DNA from: Microbacterium sp. B35-30
Lineage (GTDB): Bacteria; Actinomycetota; Actinomycetes; Actinomycetales; Microbacteriaceae
DNA length: 64,000 nucleotides
Reading direction: 5' to 3'
Assembly: GCF_010634855.1 (NCBI RefSeq)
Contig: NZ_MWLQ01000002.1
Location: forward strand, 62,001 to 126,000
Shown here: positions 7,948-15,860 of the stretch, piece by piece
Layout: each line of letters opens with the position of its first letter
Position numbering within the stretch: position 1 is the stretch's first letter
Notes under the pieces: generated by a model
Databases searched by the model: none
What the model saw: only the letters and a program-made list of their open reading frames with translations
What the model was told of the DNA's origin: nothing
Program-made: the position numbers and the translations under genes

Positions 7948-9033
7948 TCAGTCCGGGCGGCCGGCGACGCCGAGGAAGCGGATGAAGACCGCGATCCAGC
8001 CGAAGATCAGCGCGAACACGATGATCTCGAACGCGGTGAGCGAGAAGAAGCCGATCGCGGGGATGAAGAGGATCACCGAGGCCACCATGGCCGCGAGGAA
8101 TGCCCATGACGCGACGAAGTAGGTGCGCGGCATCCCTCGGAGGAAGTTCGGCCCGCCGATGAGCAGGACGAGGAACATCGCCGCCATACCGGATGCCGAG
8201 AGGTTGTGCAGCGCGAGGTTCACGTCGACGGGGAACACGCCCACGCACGCCAGCATGATGCCCATGATGGCGAAGAGTACGGAGACGATGCGCGGTCCGC
8301 GCGGGTTCTCGAGCACGCCCGCCGCCGCGAGGGCGCGCATGTCGTTGGCGATGTAGACGGCGAAGGTCGTCACGAGCAGACCCGCTGCCATGAGGGTGCC
8401 GTTGAACACCCAGCTCGACAGGTCGTCCTCGAAGGAGCCGAGATGGCTGAAGTGGATCGTCCACCACTTCGGGTCGGGCGTCGTGACCATGGCCGTGAGC
8501 GTGCCGATGGCGATGAACGCGAGCAGCAGCGATGACATGCGCTGCGTCGTCATCGCCGAGACCGAGAGGAACACGATCCACGTGGTGATGCCGAGTGTCA
8601 CCGCCATCAGCACGACCGCCCAGAACGTCACGATCGGCAGCCCGATGAAGCCCATGGCGAGCACGCGATACAGCGCGTACACCGCCACGAAGGCGAGCGC
8701 TGTGTGGACGATGACCACCGAGATGGTGTTGACGATGAACTTCCACGACGGCAGTGTCTGCCGCCACTCCTGCCCGGGACGGTTGCGCGCGCGCCAGTAC
8801 TCGGCCGTCGATGCGGCGGCGGCGACCACTGCCGCGCCGCACGCCGCCCATACCGCGAAGGAGTCGGCTTGGCCGGCGAGCTGCAGATCCGGCGCGAACA
8901 CGCCGACGAGGAGGCCGTAGACCGCCCCGATCGCGCCGGCAATGAGCCCGGCGTAGACCGCCTGAGACTCCGCACGGCGGCCGGGTGTGGGTGCTGCCGT
9001 CGCGGGCAGGGTCGAGGTGTTCGTGGTGCTCAC
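7948..9033 (-). CDS. DUF998-like multispan membrane protein
   Basis: This 361-residue protein starts at GTG 9033 (leaderless, TACTCT 6 nt upstream). After a Thr/Pro-rich N-terminus it has about eight hydrophobic helices. The segment WWTIHFSHLGSFEDDLSSWVFN is a recognisable DUF998-type loop (His-Phe-Ser-x-Leu-Gly) followed by a helix and the charged segment ANDMRAL. A related protein lies at 9267-10607 with WWHHHFSQLGTHSDFSG, so the two are paralogues flanking an ABM gene. Family function is unknown; a lipid or small-molecule role in the membrane is only a guess. Confidence 0.7.
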   Translation of the reverse strand: MSTTNTSTLPATAAPTPGRRAESQAVYAGLIAGAIGAVYGLLVGVFAPDLQLAGQADSFAVWAACGAAVVAAAASTAEYWRARNRPGQEWRQTLPSWKFIVNTISVVIVHTALAFVAVYALYRVLAMGFIGLPIVTFWAVVLMAVTLGITTWIVFLSVSAMTTQRMSSLLLAFIAIGTLTAMVTTPDPKWWTIHFSHLGSFEDDLSSWVFNGTLMAAGLLVTTFAVYIANDMRALAAAGVLENPRGPRIVSVLFAIMGIMLACVGVFPVDVNLALHNLSASGMAAMFLVLLIGGPNFLRGMPRTYFVASWAFLAAMVASVILFIPAIGFFSLTAFEIIVFALIFGWIAVFIRFLGVAGRPD

Positions 9034-9039
9034 GAGGTC

Positions 9040-9045
9040 AGAGTA
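9040..9045 (-). promoter_or_regulatory. -10 box TACTCT, leaderless start
   Basis: On the minus strand TACTCT lies 6 nt before the GTG at 9033. Confidence 0.5.
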
Positions 9046-9159
9046 CGACCGCTCCCGGCCGTCCGGGGTGTTCGGCGCGACACGATCCGGTGACGGATGC
9101 CACGGGCCGCGTCTCGATGCTCCGGCGAGGGAGGCTCGGGCTGACGGATGTCGCGCCGC

Positions 9160-9780
9160 TCAGGCGCCGCGCTGCAGCCAGGGGCGCAGCATCCGTGTCA
9201 CCCATGGCAGCACCGCGTACGTCATCACCGGGGTGAGCAGCACCGTCGTGAGCAGCACGCGCGCGATCAGCGGCCATTCCGCGAACCCTGGAACGAAGCC
9301 GAGGAGCCACGACGCGAGGAGATTCGTGGGGAAGAAGCCGAGCCAGATCGTGACGGCCTGCTTCCAGCGCGCCGGGGCGGGTGGGATCGGCTGCTGGACC
9401 GGTCCGGTGGACGGTGCCGTGGAGACAGCCGGATGCCGCGACTCGACGTTGGTCGCGAACGGAGCGTCGAACCACCCCTCGATGCCGGTGCGTCGCTCGA
9501 CCCGGACCTCGTTCGCGAAGGCGCGGCCGGACTCGAGCCACCACGAGCGCTGCGGCGAATCCTCCCAGGCCTCGAGGGTCGGGATGTCGCGGAAGCGGTA
9601 GAGCATGTACCAGAGGTCGCTGCTCTCGCCGGCACGGACCCAGCCGGAACCGAGGAAGCCCGCGAAGCCGGCGGCGAGATCGGTTCCTGCCTGCATCCAG
9701 CTCGTGGCTTCTGCGGTGCGGGAGGGGTCGATGCGTCGTTCGATCGCAACGGTGATGGGGTGGGCCACGGGGTCTGCCAT
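9160..9780 (-). CDS. ABM-domain protein with membrane anchor (COG3224-like)
   Basis: The 206-residue product has two parts. Residues 1-120 form an ABM fold (HPITVAIERRIDPSRT, then GFLGSGWVRAGESSDLWYMLYRF, then LEAWEDSPQRSWW). Residues about 135-206 contain two transmembrane helices (TIWLGFFPTNLLASWLLGFV and ARVLLTTVLLTPVMTYAVLPWV). This domain order is typical of a bacterial ABM/membrane family of unknown substrate. ATG 9780 is chosen because CAGAAT lies 7 nt upstream. The upstream DUF998-like frame runs out of phase through most of this gene, which is odd and is treated as a separate finding. Confidence 0.8.
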   Translation of the reverse strand: MADPVAHPITVAIERRIDPSRTAEATSWMQAGTDLAAGFAGFLGSGWVRAGESSDLWYMLYRFRDIPTLEAWEDSPQRSWWLESGRAFANEVRVERRTGIEGWFDAPFATNVESRHPAVSTAPSTGPVQQPIPPAPARWKQAVTIWLGFFPTNLLASWLLGFVPGFAEWPLIARVLLTTVLLTPVMTYAVLPWVTRMLRPWLQRGA

Positions 9781-10607
9781 GGCATCCATTCTGCGGTGGT
9801 GCGGGCGTCCGCGACGCGCCGGCGGGCGCCGACGGATGCGGGCGCCAGTGTGCGGGGAAGAGCCAGCAGCCAGGCGCCCATCGTGACGAACGCGACCAAC
9901 TCGAACAGCGCGAGCGTGATGAACCCGGCGGTCAGCACGATCATGCCGACGGCGAGCAGCGCGACGCAGAAGACGGTGATGCGGCGGAACCGTCGGCTGC
10001 GACCGGGGATCGCGAGGCCGGTGGCGACCGTCGCAAGGAACGACAGCCCCAAACAGGCCGCGATGATGTCGTGCATGACGACGCTCACCGGAATGGGAAC
10101 GAGCCCCACGCCGGTGAGGTGGAGGCCGGCCGACACGATCGACCCGCGGAAGCCGCGTGCCCTGCGGCGGCTCATGCCGGCGGGAAGCGCAACCGCGACC
10201 AGCACGCCGTAGGCAGCCAGGAAGAACCCCGAGAAGATCACGATGGTGTTGAACGTCCGGCCGGAGAAGTCGGAGTGCGTCCCCAGCTGGGAGAAGTGGT
10301 GATGCCACCACGTCGGGTCATGGCTGGCGAGCAGTGAGACGAGCACGCCGACCGGGAGCGAGAGCACGGCGAGCCGTCCGACGCGGTGCGCGAGGAGCGA
10401 CGGGTCGGTGCGGACGGGCGCTGTGCCCAGCCTCGGCAGGTCGGCGTCATCGGCGGTCGAGGGCTCGGACACCCTCGGCGGCGAGGCTGCCGTGCGGCGG
10501 GACGCGGCATGCGCGCGAGCCGGTCGGGCGGCGGGCGCGATCGCGCGAGGCGCCGCGGCTTGACCGCTGGTTGCGTCGAAAAGGGTCGTGGGAGGCATTC
10601 GACTCAC
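9267..10607 (-). CDS. DUF998-like membrane protein, abnormal 3' end
   Basis: The convincing part is about residues 1-270: an Ala/Arg-rich cytoplasmic start, then about six transmembrane helices including the family loop WWHHHFSQLGTHSDFSG and a final helix ending near GAWLLALPRTL. No stop codon follows there; the frame stays open for another ~180 codons out of phase with the ABM gene, giving Ser/Arg/Pro-rich sequence without family likeness. The paralogue at 7948-9033 stops right after its last helix. A lost stop, an indel or a sequencing error near 9790-9850 is likely. GTG 10607 has TATAGA 7 nt upstream; ATG 10598 is the alternative. Confidence 0.55.
   Translation of the reverse strand: MSRMPPTTLFDATSGQAAAPRAIAPAARPARAHAASRRTAASPPRVSEPSTADDADLPRLGTAPVRTDPSLLAHRVGRLAVLSLPVGVLVSLLASHDPTWWHHHFSQLGTHSDFSGRTFNTIVIFSGFFLAAYGVLVAVALPAGMSRRRARGFRGSIVSAGLHLTGVGLVPIPVSVVMHDIIAACLGLSFLATVATGLAIPGRSRRFRRITVFCVALLAVGMIVLTAGFITLALFELVAFVTMGAWLLALPRTLAPASVGARRRVADARTTAEWMPWQTPWPTPSPLRSNDASTPPAPQKPRAGCRQEPISPPASRASSVPAGSVPARAATSGTCSTASATSRPSRPGRIRRSARGGSSPAAPSRTRSGSSDAPASRGGSTLRSRPTSSRGIRLSPRHRPPDRSSSRSHPPRRAGSRPSRSGSASSPRISSRRGSSASFQGSRNGR
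9788..9793 (-). promoter_or_regulatory. Candidate -10 CAGAAT, leaderless start
   Basis: On the minus strand CAGAAT is 7 nt before ATG 9780, the same box and spacing as at 19135-19140. Confidence 0.4.
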
Positions 10608-11059
10608 GATCGGTTCTATACGACGCCCCCGGTGTGCCGACATCCCCCAATAGACCCCGACCCCGGGGTCCGCCGGCTCTGACGACAATTCCCCAGTTCA
10701 GCAGATAGCGCTGATCAGCAAAAAACGCTGTTCAGCCGCGAGCCGCTGAGTCAAACAGTAGCCCGGCCTCCAGGGAGAATGTCCGGCTGATGGCGAATCG
10801 ATTCTGCGCTCGCGCTCAGCGGCTGTGCAGGCGGCATTGGTACGCTGGCGCGGTCGGCTCTGGACAACGCGTTATGCGCGGATCGGGTTTGTGAGTCTTT
10901 GGGGCCGATGGTCTGGGCGCGTCCGCCCTGACGACCATCACATCGAATGGCCCCCGGCCGACGAACAGTCCGGGTAACTCCTCGCCGCCGTGGGCGGCAT
11001 CGCACGCACGCGCGCGGGGGAGTGCTGTTCCGCGAGAACAACCCAGAGAAGGACAAACC
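10608..11059. other. Divergent promoter region and long helicase leader
   Basis: This 452-bp stretch has no gene I can support. Locally AT-rich DNA around 10690-10760 includes a run of six A. On the plus strand TACGCT at 10841-10846 is a plausible -10, which would give the DEAD-box helicase a 5' leader of roughly 200 nt with a GC-rich, fold-prone middle. Long structured leaders are typical of cold-inducible RNA helicase genes; that link is inferred. On the minus strand TATAGA (10615-10620) sits 7 nt before GTG 10607. Confidence 0.4.
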
Positions 11060-12943
11060 GTGCCCAAGAACAAGAAGCCGGCCGGCGGCCGCCCCGCCAA
11101 GAACTTCGAACCCCGCTACGGCGCGAAGTCCAGCTACCAGGATCGCAAGCGCCGCCCGGGCGAGTCGTCGGCGGGTCAGACAGGCAGCCGCAGCGCCGGC
11201 CACCGCGGCCACCGACCCGAAGAGGCGGATGCCTCGCCCAAGCGCCGCTGGAACGCCCAGGAGCGTGCCGGCCGCGGCGAAGCCCGCGCGATCCGCACCC
11301 ACGCCCGCGACGACCGTCCGGCGCGTTCGTACGACGATCGTCCTCGTCGCGATGACCGTCCTGTCCGTTCGCAGGGTGACCGTCCGGCGCGTTCGTACGA
11401 CGATCGTCCTCGTCGCGATGACCGTCCTGTCCGTTCGCAGGGTGACCGTCCGGCCCGTTCGTACGACGATCGTCCCGCGCGTTCGCAGGGTGACCGTCCG
11501 GCGCGTTCGTACGACGATCGTCCTCGTCGCGATGACCGTCCGGTCCGTTCGCAGGGTGACCGTCCGGCGCGTTCCTACGACGATCGCCCGCGTAGGGATG
11601 ACCGTCCCGCCCGTCCGCAGGGCGACCGTCCTCGCCGGGACGGCGCAGCGAACCGCTCGGATTGGAATGCCCCCGCGCGCACGGCGGCGTACGAGGCCCA
11701 CGTGGACGTCGTGCACGAGCGCCTCCAGGCCGAGGCGATCCAGGCCGACAACGTCGCCGAGGCGACCTTCGGGGACCTGGGGCTCGGCGACAACATCGTG
11801 CGTGCGCTTGCCGATCTCGGCGCGGCGTCGCCGTTCCCGATCCAGGCAGCGACCATTCCGCCGATCCTCCACGGCAAGGACGTGCTCGCGCGCGGCCGCA
11901 CCGGGTCCGGCAAGACCATCGCCTTCGGTGCGCCCCTGGTCGAGAGCGTGCTGCGCTCGCAGGCCGGCCAGCGCCGCGAGTTCGCCCGCGCGCCGAAGGC
12001 GCTCATCCTGGCACCGACGCGCGAACTCGCGCTGCAGATCGACGGCACGATCCAGCCGATCGCGCGCAGCGTCGGCCTGTTCACCACCCAGATCTACGGC
12101 GGCGTGCCGCAGGGTCGTCAGGCAGGCGCGCTGAAGAGGGGCGTCGACATCGTCATCGGCACCCCTGGCCGCATCGAGGATCTCGTCAACCAGGGCAAGC
12201 TCGATCTCTCCGAGATCCGCATCGTCGTGCTCGACGAAGCCGACCACATGTGCGAGCTGGGCTTCCTCGAGCCGGTGCAGCGCATCCTCCGTCACACCGC
12301 CAAGGGCAGCCAGAAGCTGCTGTTCTCGGCCACGCTCGACCGTGAGGTGGCGGCGCTCGTCGACGAGTTCCTCGTCAAGCCCGCCGTCTACGAGGTGGCC
12401 GGCGAAGACCAGGATTCGGGCACGATCGAGCACCGCGTGCTCGTGATCGAGCACCGGGAGAAGGCCGAGATCCTCGACTCGCTCGTCGCGCGCGAGGGCA
12501 AGACTCTCGTCTTCGCCCGCACCCGCGCCTACGCCGAGATGCTCGCCGACCAGTTCGACGACGCCGGCATCCGTGCGGTCGCGCTTCACGGGGACCTCAA
12601 CCAGGCCAAGCGCACCCGCAACCTCGAGAAGCTCACCTCTGGCCGGGTCAACGTGCTGGTGGCGACGGATGTCGCGGCTCGAGGCATCCACGTCGACGAC
12701 ATCGATCTGGTCGTCCAGGCCGACGCACCCGACGAGTACAAGACCTATCTGCACCGCTCTGGGCGCACCGGCCGCGCCGGACGCTCGGGCACCGTGGTGA
12801 CGCTCATCACGCGTCAGCGCCGCCGCCGCATGGGCGAGCTGCTGGACCGCGCCGAGATCGACGCCCCGTTCGAAGAGGTCGCCCTCGGCGACGACCTGCT
12901 CGAGGAGCTCTCGGGCCGTCAGCTGTCGCACGTCGACCGCTGA
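11060..12943 (+). CDS. DEAD-box ATP-dependent RNA helicase with Arg/Asp-rich repeats
   Basis: This 627-residue helicase starts at GTG 11060 behind GAAGGA. Residues 1-200 are basic and disordered, with a tandem 22-residue repeat rich in Arg, Asp, Ser and Pro. The helicase core follows: Q motif FPIQAATIPPIL, motif I ARGRTGSGKT, Ia APTRELALQ, Ib GTPGRI, II VLDEADHM, III SAT, IV LVFARTRAYAE, V ATDVAARGIHV and VI HRSGRTGRAG. It unwinds short RNA duplexes, as in ribosome assembly or cold-shock mRNA remodelling (RhlE/DeaD-like). Repeats at the N-terminus rather than the usual C-terminal basic tail are noteworthy; they probably bind RNA. A terminator follows directly. Confidence 0.92.
   Translation: MPKNKKPAGGRPAKNFEPRYGAKSSYQDRKRRPGESSAGQTGSRSAGHRGHRPEEADASPKRRWNAQERAGRGEARAIRTHARDDRPARSYDDRPRRDDRPVRSQGDRPARSYDDRPRRDDRPVRSQGDRPARSYDDRPARSQGDRPARSYDDRPRRDDRPVRSQGDRPARSYDDRPRRDDRPARPQGDRPRRDGAANRSDWNAPARTAAYEAHVDVVHERLQAEAIQADNVAEATFGDLGLGDNIVRALADLGAASPFPIQAATIPPILHGKDVLARGRTGSGKTIAFGAPLVESVLRSQAGQRREFARAPKALILAPTRELALQIDGTIQPIARSVGLFTTQIYGGVPQGRQAGALKRGVDIVIGTPGRIEDLVNQGKLDLSEIRIVVLDEADHMCELGFLEPVQRILRHTAKGSQKLLFSATLDREVAALVDEFLVKPAVYEVAGEDQDSGTIEHRVLVIEHREKAEILDSLVAREGKTLVFARTRAYAEMLADQFDDAGIRAVALHGDLNQAKRTRNLEKLTSGRVNVLVATDVAARGIHVDDIDLVVQADAPDEYKTYLHRSGRTGRAGRSGTVVTLITRQRRRRMGELLDRAEIDAPFEEVALGDDLLEELSGRQLSHVDR
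11315..11626 (+). repeat. 66-bp tandem repeat (22-residue unit) in helicase
   Basis: Units begin at 11315, 11381, 11447, 11495 and 11561. Four are 66 bp and the third is shortened to 48 bp. Each encodes RPARSYDDRP followed by RRDDRPVRSQGD or a variant. Near-identity of the first two units at DNA level, including third positions, points to recent expansion. Confidence 0.9.
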
Positions 12944-12951
12944 CGCCGGTC

Positions 12952-12983
12952 GAAGCGGCTCCACCTGATGGTGGGGCCGCTTC
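12952..12983 (+). terminator. Terminator hairpin after helicase
   Basis: The stem GAAGCGGCTCCACC/GGTGGGGCCGCTTC (14 bp with one G-T pair) has a TGAT loop and begins 8 nt after the helicase stop. Confidence 0.85.
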
Positions 12984-13152
12984 GTCGTCCGGTCGCGACC
13001 TCGACCTCGACCTCGACCGCTGATCAGCCTGCGCGACGAACGGCGATCCGGCGGCTGGGAGCCCCGCTGACCGGCGTCGATCAGCAGCACCGGCGAAGCG
13101 CAGCGTATTCGGCTCTTCCGGCGAAGCGTGGCCGCGTGCCAGAATAGGCATC

Positions 13153-13179
13153 AGGTAATTTGTTAGGACGGTTACCTAA
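13153..13179. promoter_or_regulatory. Overlapping inverted repeats upstream of chitinase
   Basis: AGGTAA (13153-13158) pairs with TTACCT (13172-13177), and the nested TTAGG (13163-13167) pairs with CCTAA (13175-13179). They lie about 45-70 bp before the chitinase GTG. The right half (GGTTACCTAA) resembles half of a DtxR iron box, but the left half does not, so a sugar-responsive repressor is more likely. It does not match the DasR consensus. Confidence 0.4.
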
Positions 13180-13220
13180 ATCGTCTCGACGTCCTCATCC
13201 CCGCAATCGAAGGAGCTTGT

Positions 13221-14999
13221 GTGTCGATCCCCAGAACCCCGGCGCTCTCGGCTGCCGTCATCGGCGCGCTCGTCGCGGGCCTGTTCGCGGCATCCCCCGC
13301 CGTCGCCGCCGCGGACGAGCCGACCCCCACCACGACGGTCAACGGCTACCGCAACGTCGGGTACTACGGCCAATGGCGTGCGACCGGAGAAGCCCAGGCC
13401 ACGATCAAGCGCCTGTTCGTCGACGGCCCCGCCGGCGAGAACCTCACCCACCTCAACTACTCGTTCGGCAACATCGCCGGTGACGAGGAGGCGCTCGACG
13501 CCGCGCGAGCGGCGGGGGTGCAGGGCCTCGACGACGTCGAGCCGTATACGTGCTTCATCTCCGACACAGCCGCGCCCGGTCCCGGCCAGACCGACACCGC
13601 AGGCGACGCCGACAGCGACTTCGTGCACGCCTTCACTGCCGACCAGTCCGTGCTCGGCATCGCCGACACGAAGAAGCAGAAGCTTGCCGGCAACTTCAAC
13701 CAACTCGCGCAGCTGAAGCGCTTGCACCCCGACCTGAAGGTCAACGTGTCACTCGGCGGCTGGTCATGGTCGAAGTCGTTCTCGAAGGCCGTCGCGACGC
13801 CCGAGCTGCGCGCCGGCCTCGCCGCCTCGTGCATCGACCTGTACATCCGGGGCGATCTTCCGGTGATCGACGGTCGCGGAGGCCCGGGAGCGGCAGCGGG
13901 GATCTTCGACGGCTTCGATCTCGACTGGGAATGGCCGGGCGCGCCGGACTGGGCGCAGGAGGTCGGCAACACCGTCGACCCCGTGAACGACAAGGCGAAC
14001 TTCCTCGCGTTCGTCCAGGAGCTGCGCGCGCAGCTCGACGCCGTCGAGGCTGAGACCGGGCGGGACTACGAGCTCTCGGCGTTCCTTCCGGCCGGGCCGA
14101 CGCAGATCGCGGCCGGCGGCTGGAACGATCCCGAACTGTTCGAGTACCTCGACTACGCGAACCTGCAGGGGTACGACCTCTGGGGCTCGTGGACGCCCGA
14201 GACGGGCCATCAGGGCAACGTGTACGGCGACCCGGCCCACAACTGGGGCCTCGGACTGGACACGGTCGTCGCGTCGTACGTCAACGCGGGCGTCGACGCG
14301 TCGCAGCTGAACCTCGGCCTCGCCGCCTACGGACAGGGGTGGAAGGATGCCGAAACCCAGCCGTGGACCGCGTCCGGTGGGGGCCTCGGCCAGATCACGT
14401 GGGACCAGCTGAAGCTGCGCGATCTCGAGGTCCACCATGAGCAGACCGCCGACGGCCGCTTCAATGCGACGTGGGGGTACGACGCCGCGGCGCGCGAGTT
14501 CTGGTCGTTCGACGACGAGGTGGCGGTGGCCGAGAAGACCGCGTGGGCTCTCTCGAAGGGCTTGGGCGGCGTCGACTTCTGGGAGATCGGCAACGACGTG
14601 GCCGGCGACCTGTCGACCGCATCGGCCGGGGTGCTGCGTGCGGCGGCGCCCGGTCCGGTCGCGGGCGCGGAGCTGGTCGTGTGCGCGGAGACTCCGGATG
14701 CCGCAGCCGCGCCGTGGAACGCGCAGACCACGTACCGCGGGGGAGCGCTCGTGCACCTCGACGGCCGCGTGTTCGAGGCGCAGTGGTATGCGAAGGGCGA
14801 CGAGCCAGGAGTTTCGGTCCGTGGACCGTGGAGCACCCTCACCGCCTGCGGAACCGATCCGGCGACGGTGCAGGGCTGGTACGCCGACCGCATCTACACC
14901 CAGGGCGATCAGGTCGTCTACGACGGGGTGACCTATACGGCGCAGTGGTGGAGCCGCAACGATGTGCCCGGTGCCAAACACGGACCCTGGAGGAGCTGA
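13221..14999 (+). CDS. Secreted GH18 chitinase with two chitin-binding modules
   Basis: A 592-residue secreted endochitinase that cleaves beta-1,4-GlcNAc links. Residues 1-31 are a Sec signal peptide ending AVAAA. The GH18 barrel (about 40-475) starts NVGYYGQW, has the substrate strand VNVSLGGWSWS, and the catalytic DGFDLDWEWP with acid/base Glu237; the last barrel strand has LGGVDFWEIGND. Two C-terminal CBM5/12-type modules follow (WNAQTTYRGGALVHLDGRVF... and WYADRIYTQGDQVVYDGVTY...), each with the paired aromatics of chitin binders. GTG 13221 has AAGGAG upstream. A strong terminator follows. It stands alone, with no transporter for the released sugars nearby. Confidence 0.95.
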   Translation: MSIPRTPALSAAVIGALVAGLFAASPAVAAADEPTPTTTVNGYRNVGYYGQWRATGEAQATIKRLFVDGPAGENLTHLNYSFGNIAGDEEALDAARAAGVQGLDDVEPYTCFISDTAAPGPGQTDTAGDADSDFVHAFTADQSVLGIADTKKQKLAGNFNQLAQLKRLHPDLKVNVSLGGWSWSKSFSKAVATPELRAGLAASCIDLYIRGDLPVIDGRGGPGAAAGIFDGFDLDWEWPGAPDWAQEVGNTVDPVNDKANFLAFVQELRAQLDAVEAETGRDYELSAFLPAGPTQIAAGGWNDPELFEYLDYANLQGYDLWGSWTPETGHQGNVYGDPAHNWGLGLDTVVASYVNAGVDASQLNLGLAAYGQGWKDAETQPWTASGGGLGQITWDQLKLRDLEVHHEQTADGRFNATWGYDAAAREFWSFDDEVAVAEKTAWALSKGLGGVDFWEIGNDVAGDLSTASAGVLRAAAPGPVAGAELVVCAETPDAAAAPWNAQTTYRGGALVHLDGRVFEAQWYAKGDEPGVSVRGPWSTLTACGTDPATVQGWYADRIYTQGDQVVYDGVTYTAQWWSRNDVPGAKHGPWRS

Positions 15000-15011
15000 C
15001 CAGCGGAGTCC

Positions 15012-15041
15012 AAGGCGGGCGTCCCTCGGGGCGCCCGCCTT
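15012..15041 (+). terminator. Terminator hairpin after chitinase
   Basis: A perfect 10-bp stem AAGGCGGGCG/CGCCCGCCTT starts 13 nt after the chitinase stop. Confidence 0.85.
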
Positions 15042-15127
15042 CGCATGCCCGGGTGGGCGTTCGGGTGGGCGTCGTGTGGCTTCGCCGCGGTCGTTGCCGC
15101 GCGTCGTGACCCCTGAAGCCGTGGCGA

Positions 15128-15790
15128 TCAGGCGGCTGTGGTGGCGCCGATCGACGCGACGAGCGCGGGATCGGCGCCCAGTGAGGAGAGGCGCGCGCGC
15201 AGCGCGACCTCGGCGCGACGGTACGGCTCGTCGCTCACGTAGAGGAGCGAGCGCGTGTTGGCGGCCTCGAGGAACGACACCATCTCGAATGTCAGCTGGC
15301 GCGCGTCCTCGAGCAGGGGCAGCTCGCCGGCTGCCATCGCGTGCTCGATGCTCAGGGCGAGGTAGTCCTCCCATTCGCCCGATGCGGTGACGATCGCGTC
15401 TCGGACGATGCCGGGTCGCGCGTCGAACTCGACCGAGGTCGCGGCGAAGAAGCATCCGCCGCTGAAGACCCTGTCGCGCGAGTACGCCAGCCAGTCCGCC
15501 AGCAGTGCGCACACACGCACCAGCCCGCGGGGGGTGCGTGCCCGCGCCGGCGCGACGACGCGATCGATGAACACCTCTCGCGCGGCGGCGACGACGGCGA
15601 GCTGCAGCTGCTCCTTGGAGCCGAATAGCGTCGCGATGCCGCTCTTGCTGTGCCCCGAGGCATCCGCCAGTCGTCCGATCGTGAGCCCGTCCAGACCATC
15701 GACCGTCGCGGTGTCGACGGCGTGGGCGAGCACCGCTCGCCGCGACTCGTCGCCGCGCAGGCGGCGACGATCAACTGGGGCTTGTGTCAC
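15128..15790 (-). CDS. TetR-family repressor of the neighbouring hydrolase
   Basis: This 220-residue protein has an N-terminal TetR helix-turn-helix (LTIGRLADASGHSKSGIATLF, then GSKEQL, about residues 36-62) and an all-helical ligand-binding domain (TetR_C type, ending in the LEAANTRSLLY region). It starts at GTG 15790 with TAACCT 6 nt upstream. The gene is divergent from an alpha/beta hydrolase, and two near-identical palindromic sites lie in the 70-bp gap, covering the promoters of both. Autorepression together with control of the hydrolase is the natural reading; the inducer is unknown. Confidence 0.88.
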   Translation of the reverse strand: MTQAPVDRRRLRGDESRRAVLAHAVDTATVDGLDGLTIGRLADASGHSKSGIATLFGSKEQLQLAVVAAAREVFIDRVVAPARARTPRGLVRVCALLADWLAYSRDRVFSGGCFFAATSVEFDARPGIVRDAIVTASGEWEDYLALSIEHAMAAGELPLLEDARQLTFEMVSFLEAANTRSLLYVSDEPYRRAEVALRARLSSLGADPALVASIGATTAA

Positions 15791-15796
15791 GCGCTC

Positions 15797-15802
15797 AGGT
15801 TA
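15797..15802 (-). promoter_or_regulatory. -10 box TAACCT, leaderless tetR start
   Basis: On the minus strand TAACCT is 6 nt before GTG 15790. The first operator copy begins 3 bp further upstream. Confidence 0.5.
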
Positions 15803-15804
15803 CC

Positions 15805-15846
15805 GTACGATCGTTCGTATTCATAAGTACGATCGTTCGTATTCAT
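15805..15846. promoter_or_regulatory. Two tandem TetR operators, 22-bp period
   Basis: Two exact copies of a 20-bp sequence (15805-15824 and 15827-15846) are separated by 2 nt. Each holds the palindrome TACGA-TCGT-TCGTA (15806-15819 and 15828-15841). They lie between the divergent TetR and hydrolase genes. The 22-bp spacing places two repressor dimers near the same face of the helix. Confidence 0.85.
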
Positions 15847-15860
15847 CGGATCGGAGCACC

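Noticed and set aside
10751..13090. A 779-codon open frame antisense to the DEAD-box helicase
   Set aside because: Low-complexity mirror of the helicase repeats; no start signal, and the plus-strand helicase motifs are complete.
13150..13185. DtxR iron box or DasR site upstream of chitinase
   Set aside because: Only half of the DtxR pattern matches, and the DasR consensus is absent; kept only as an unassigned inverted repeat.
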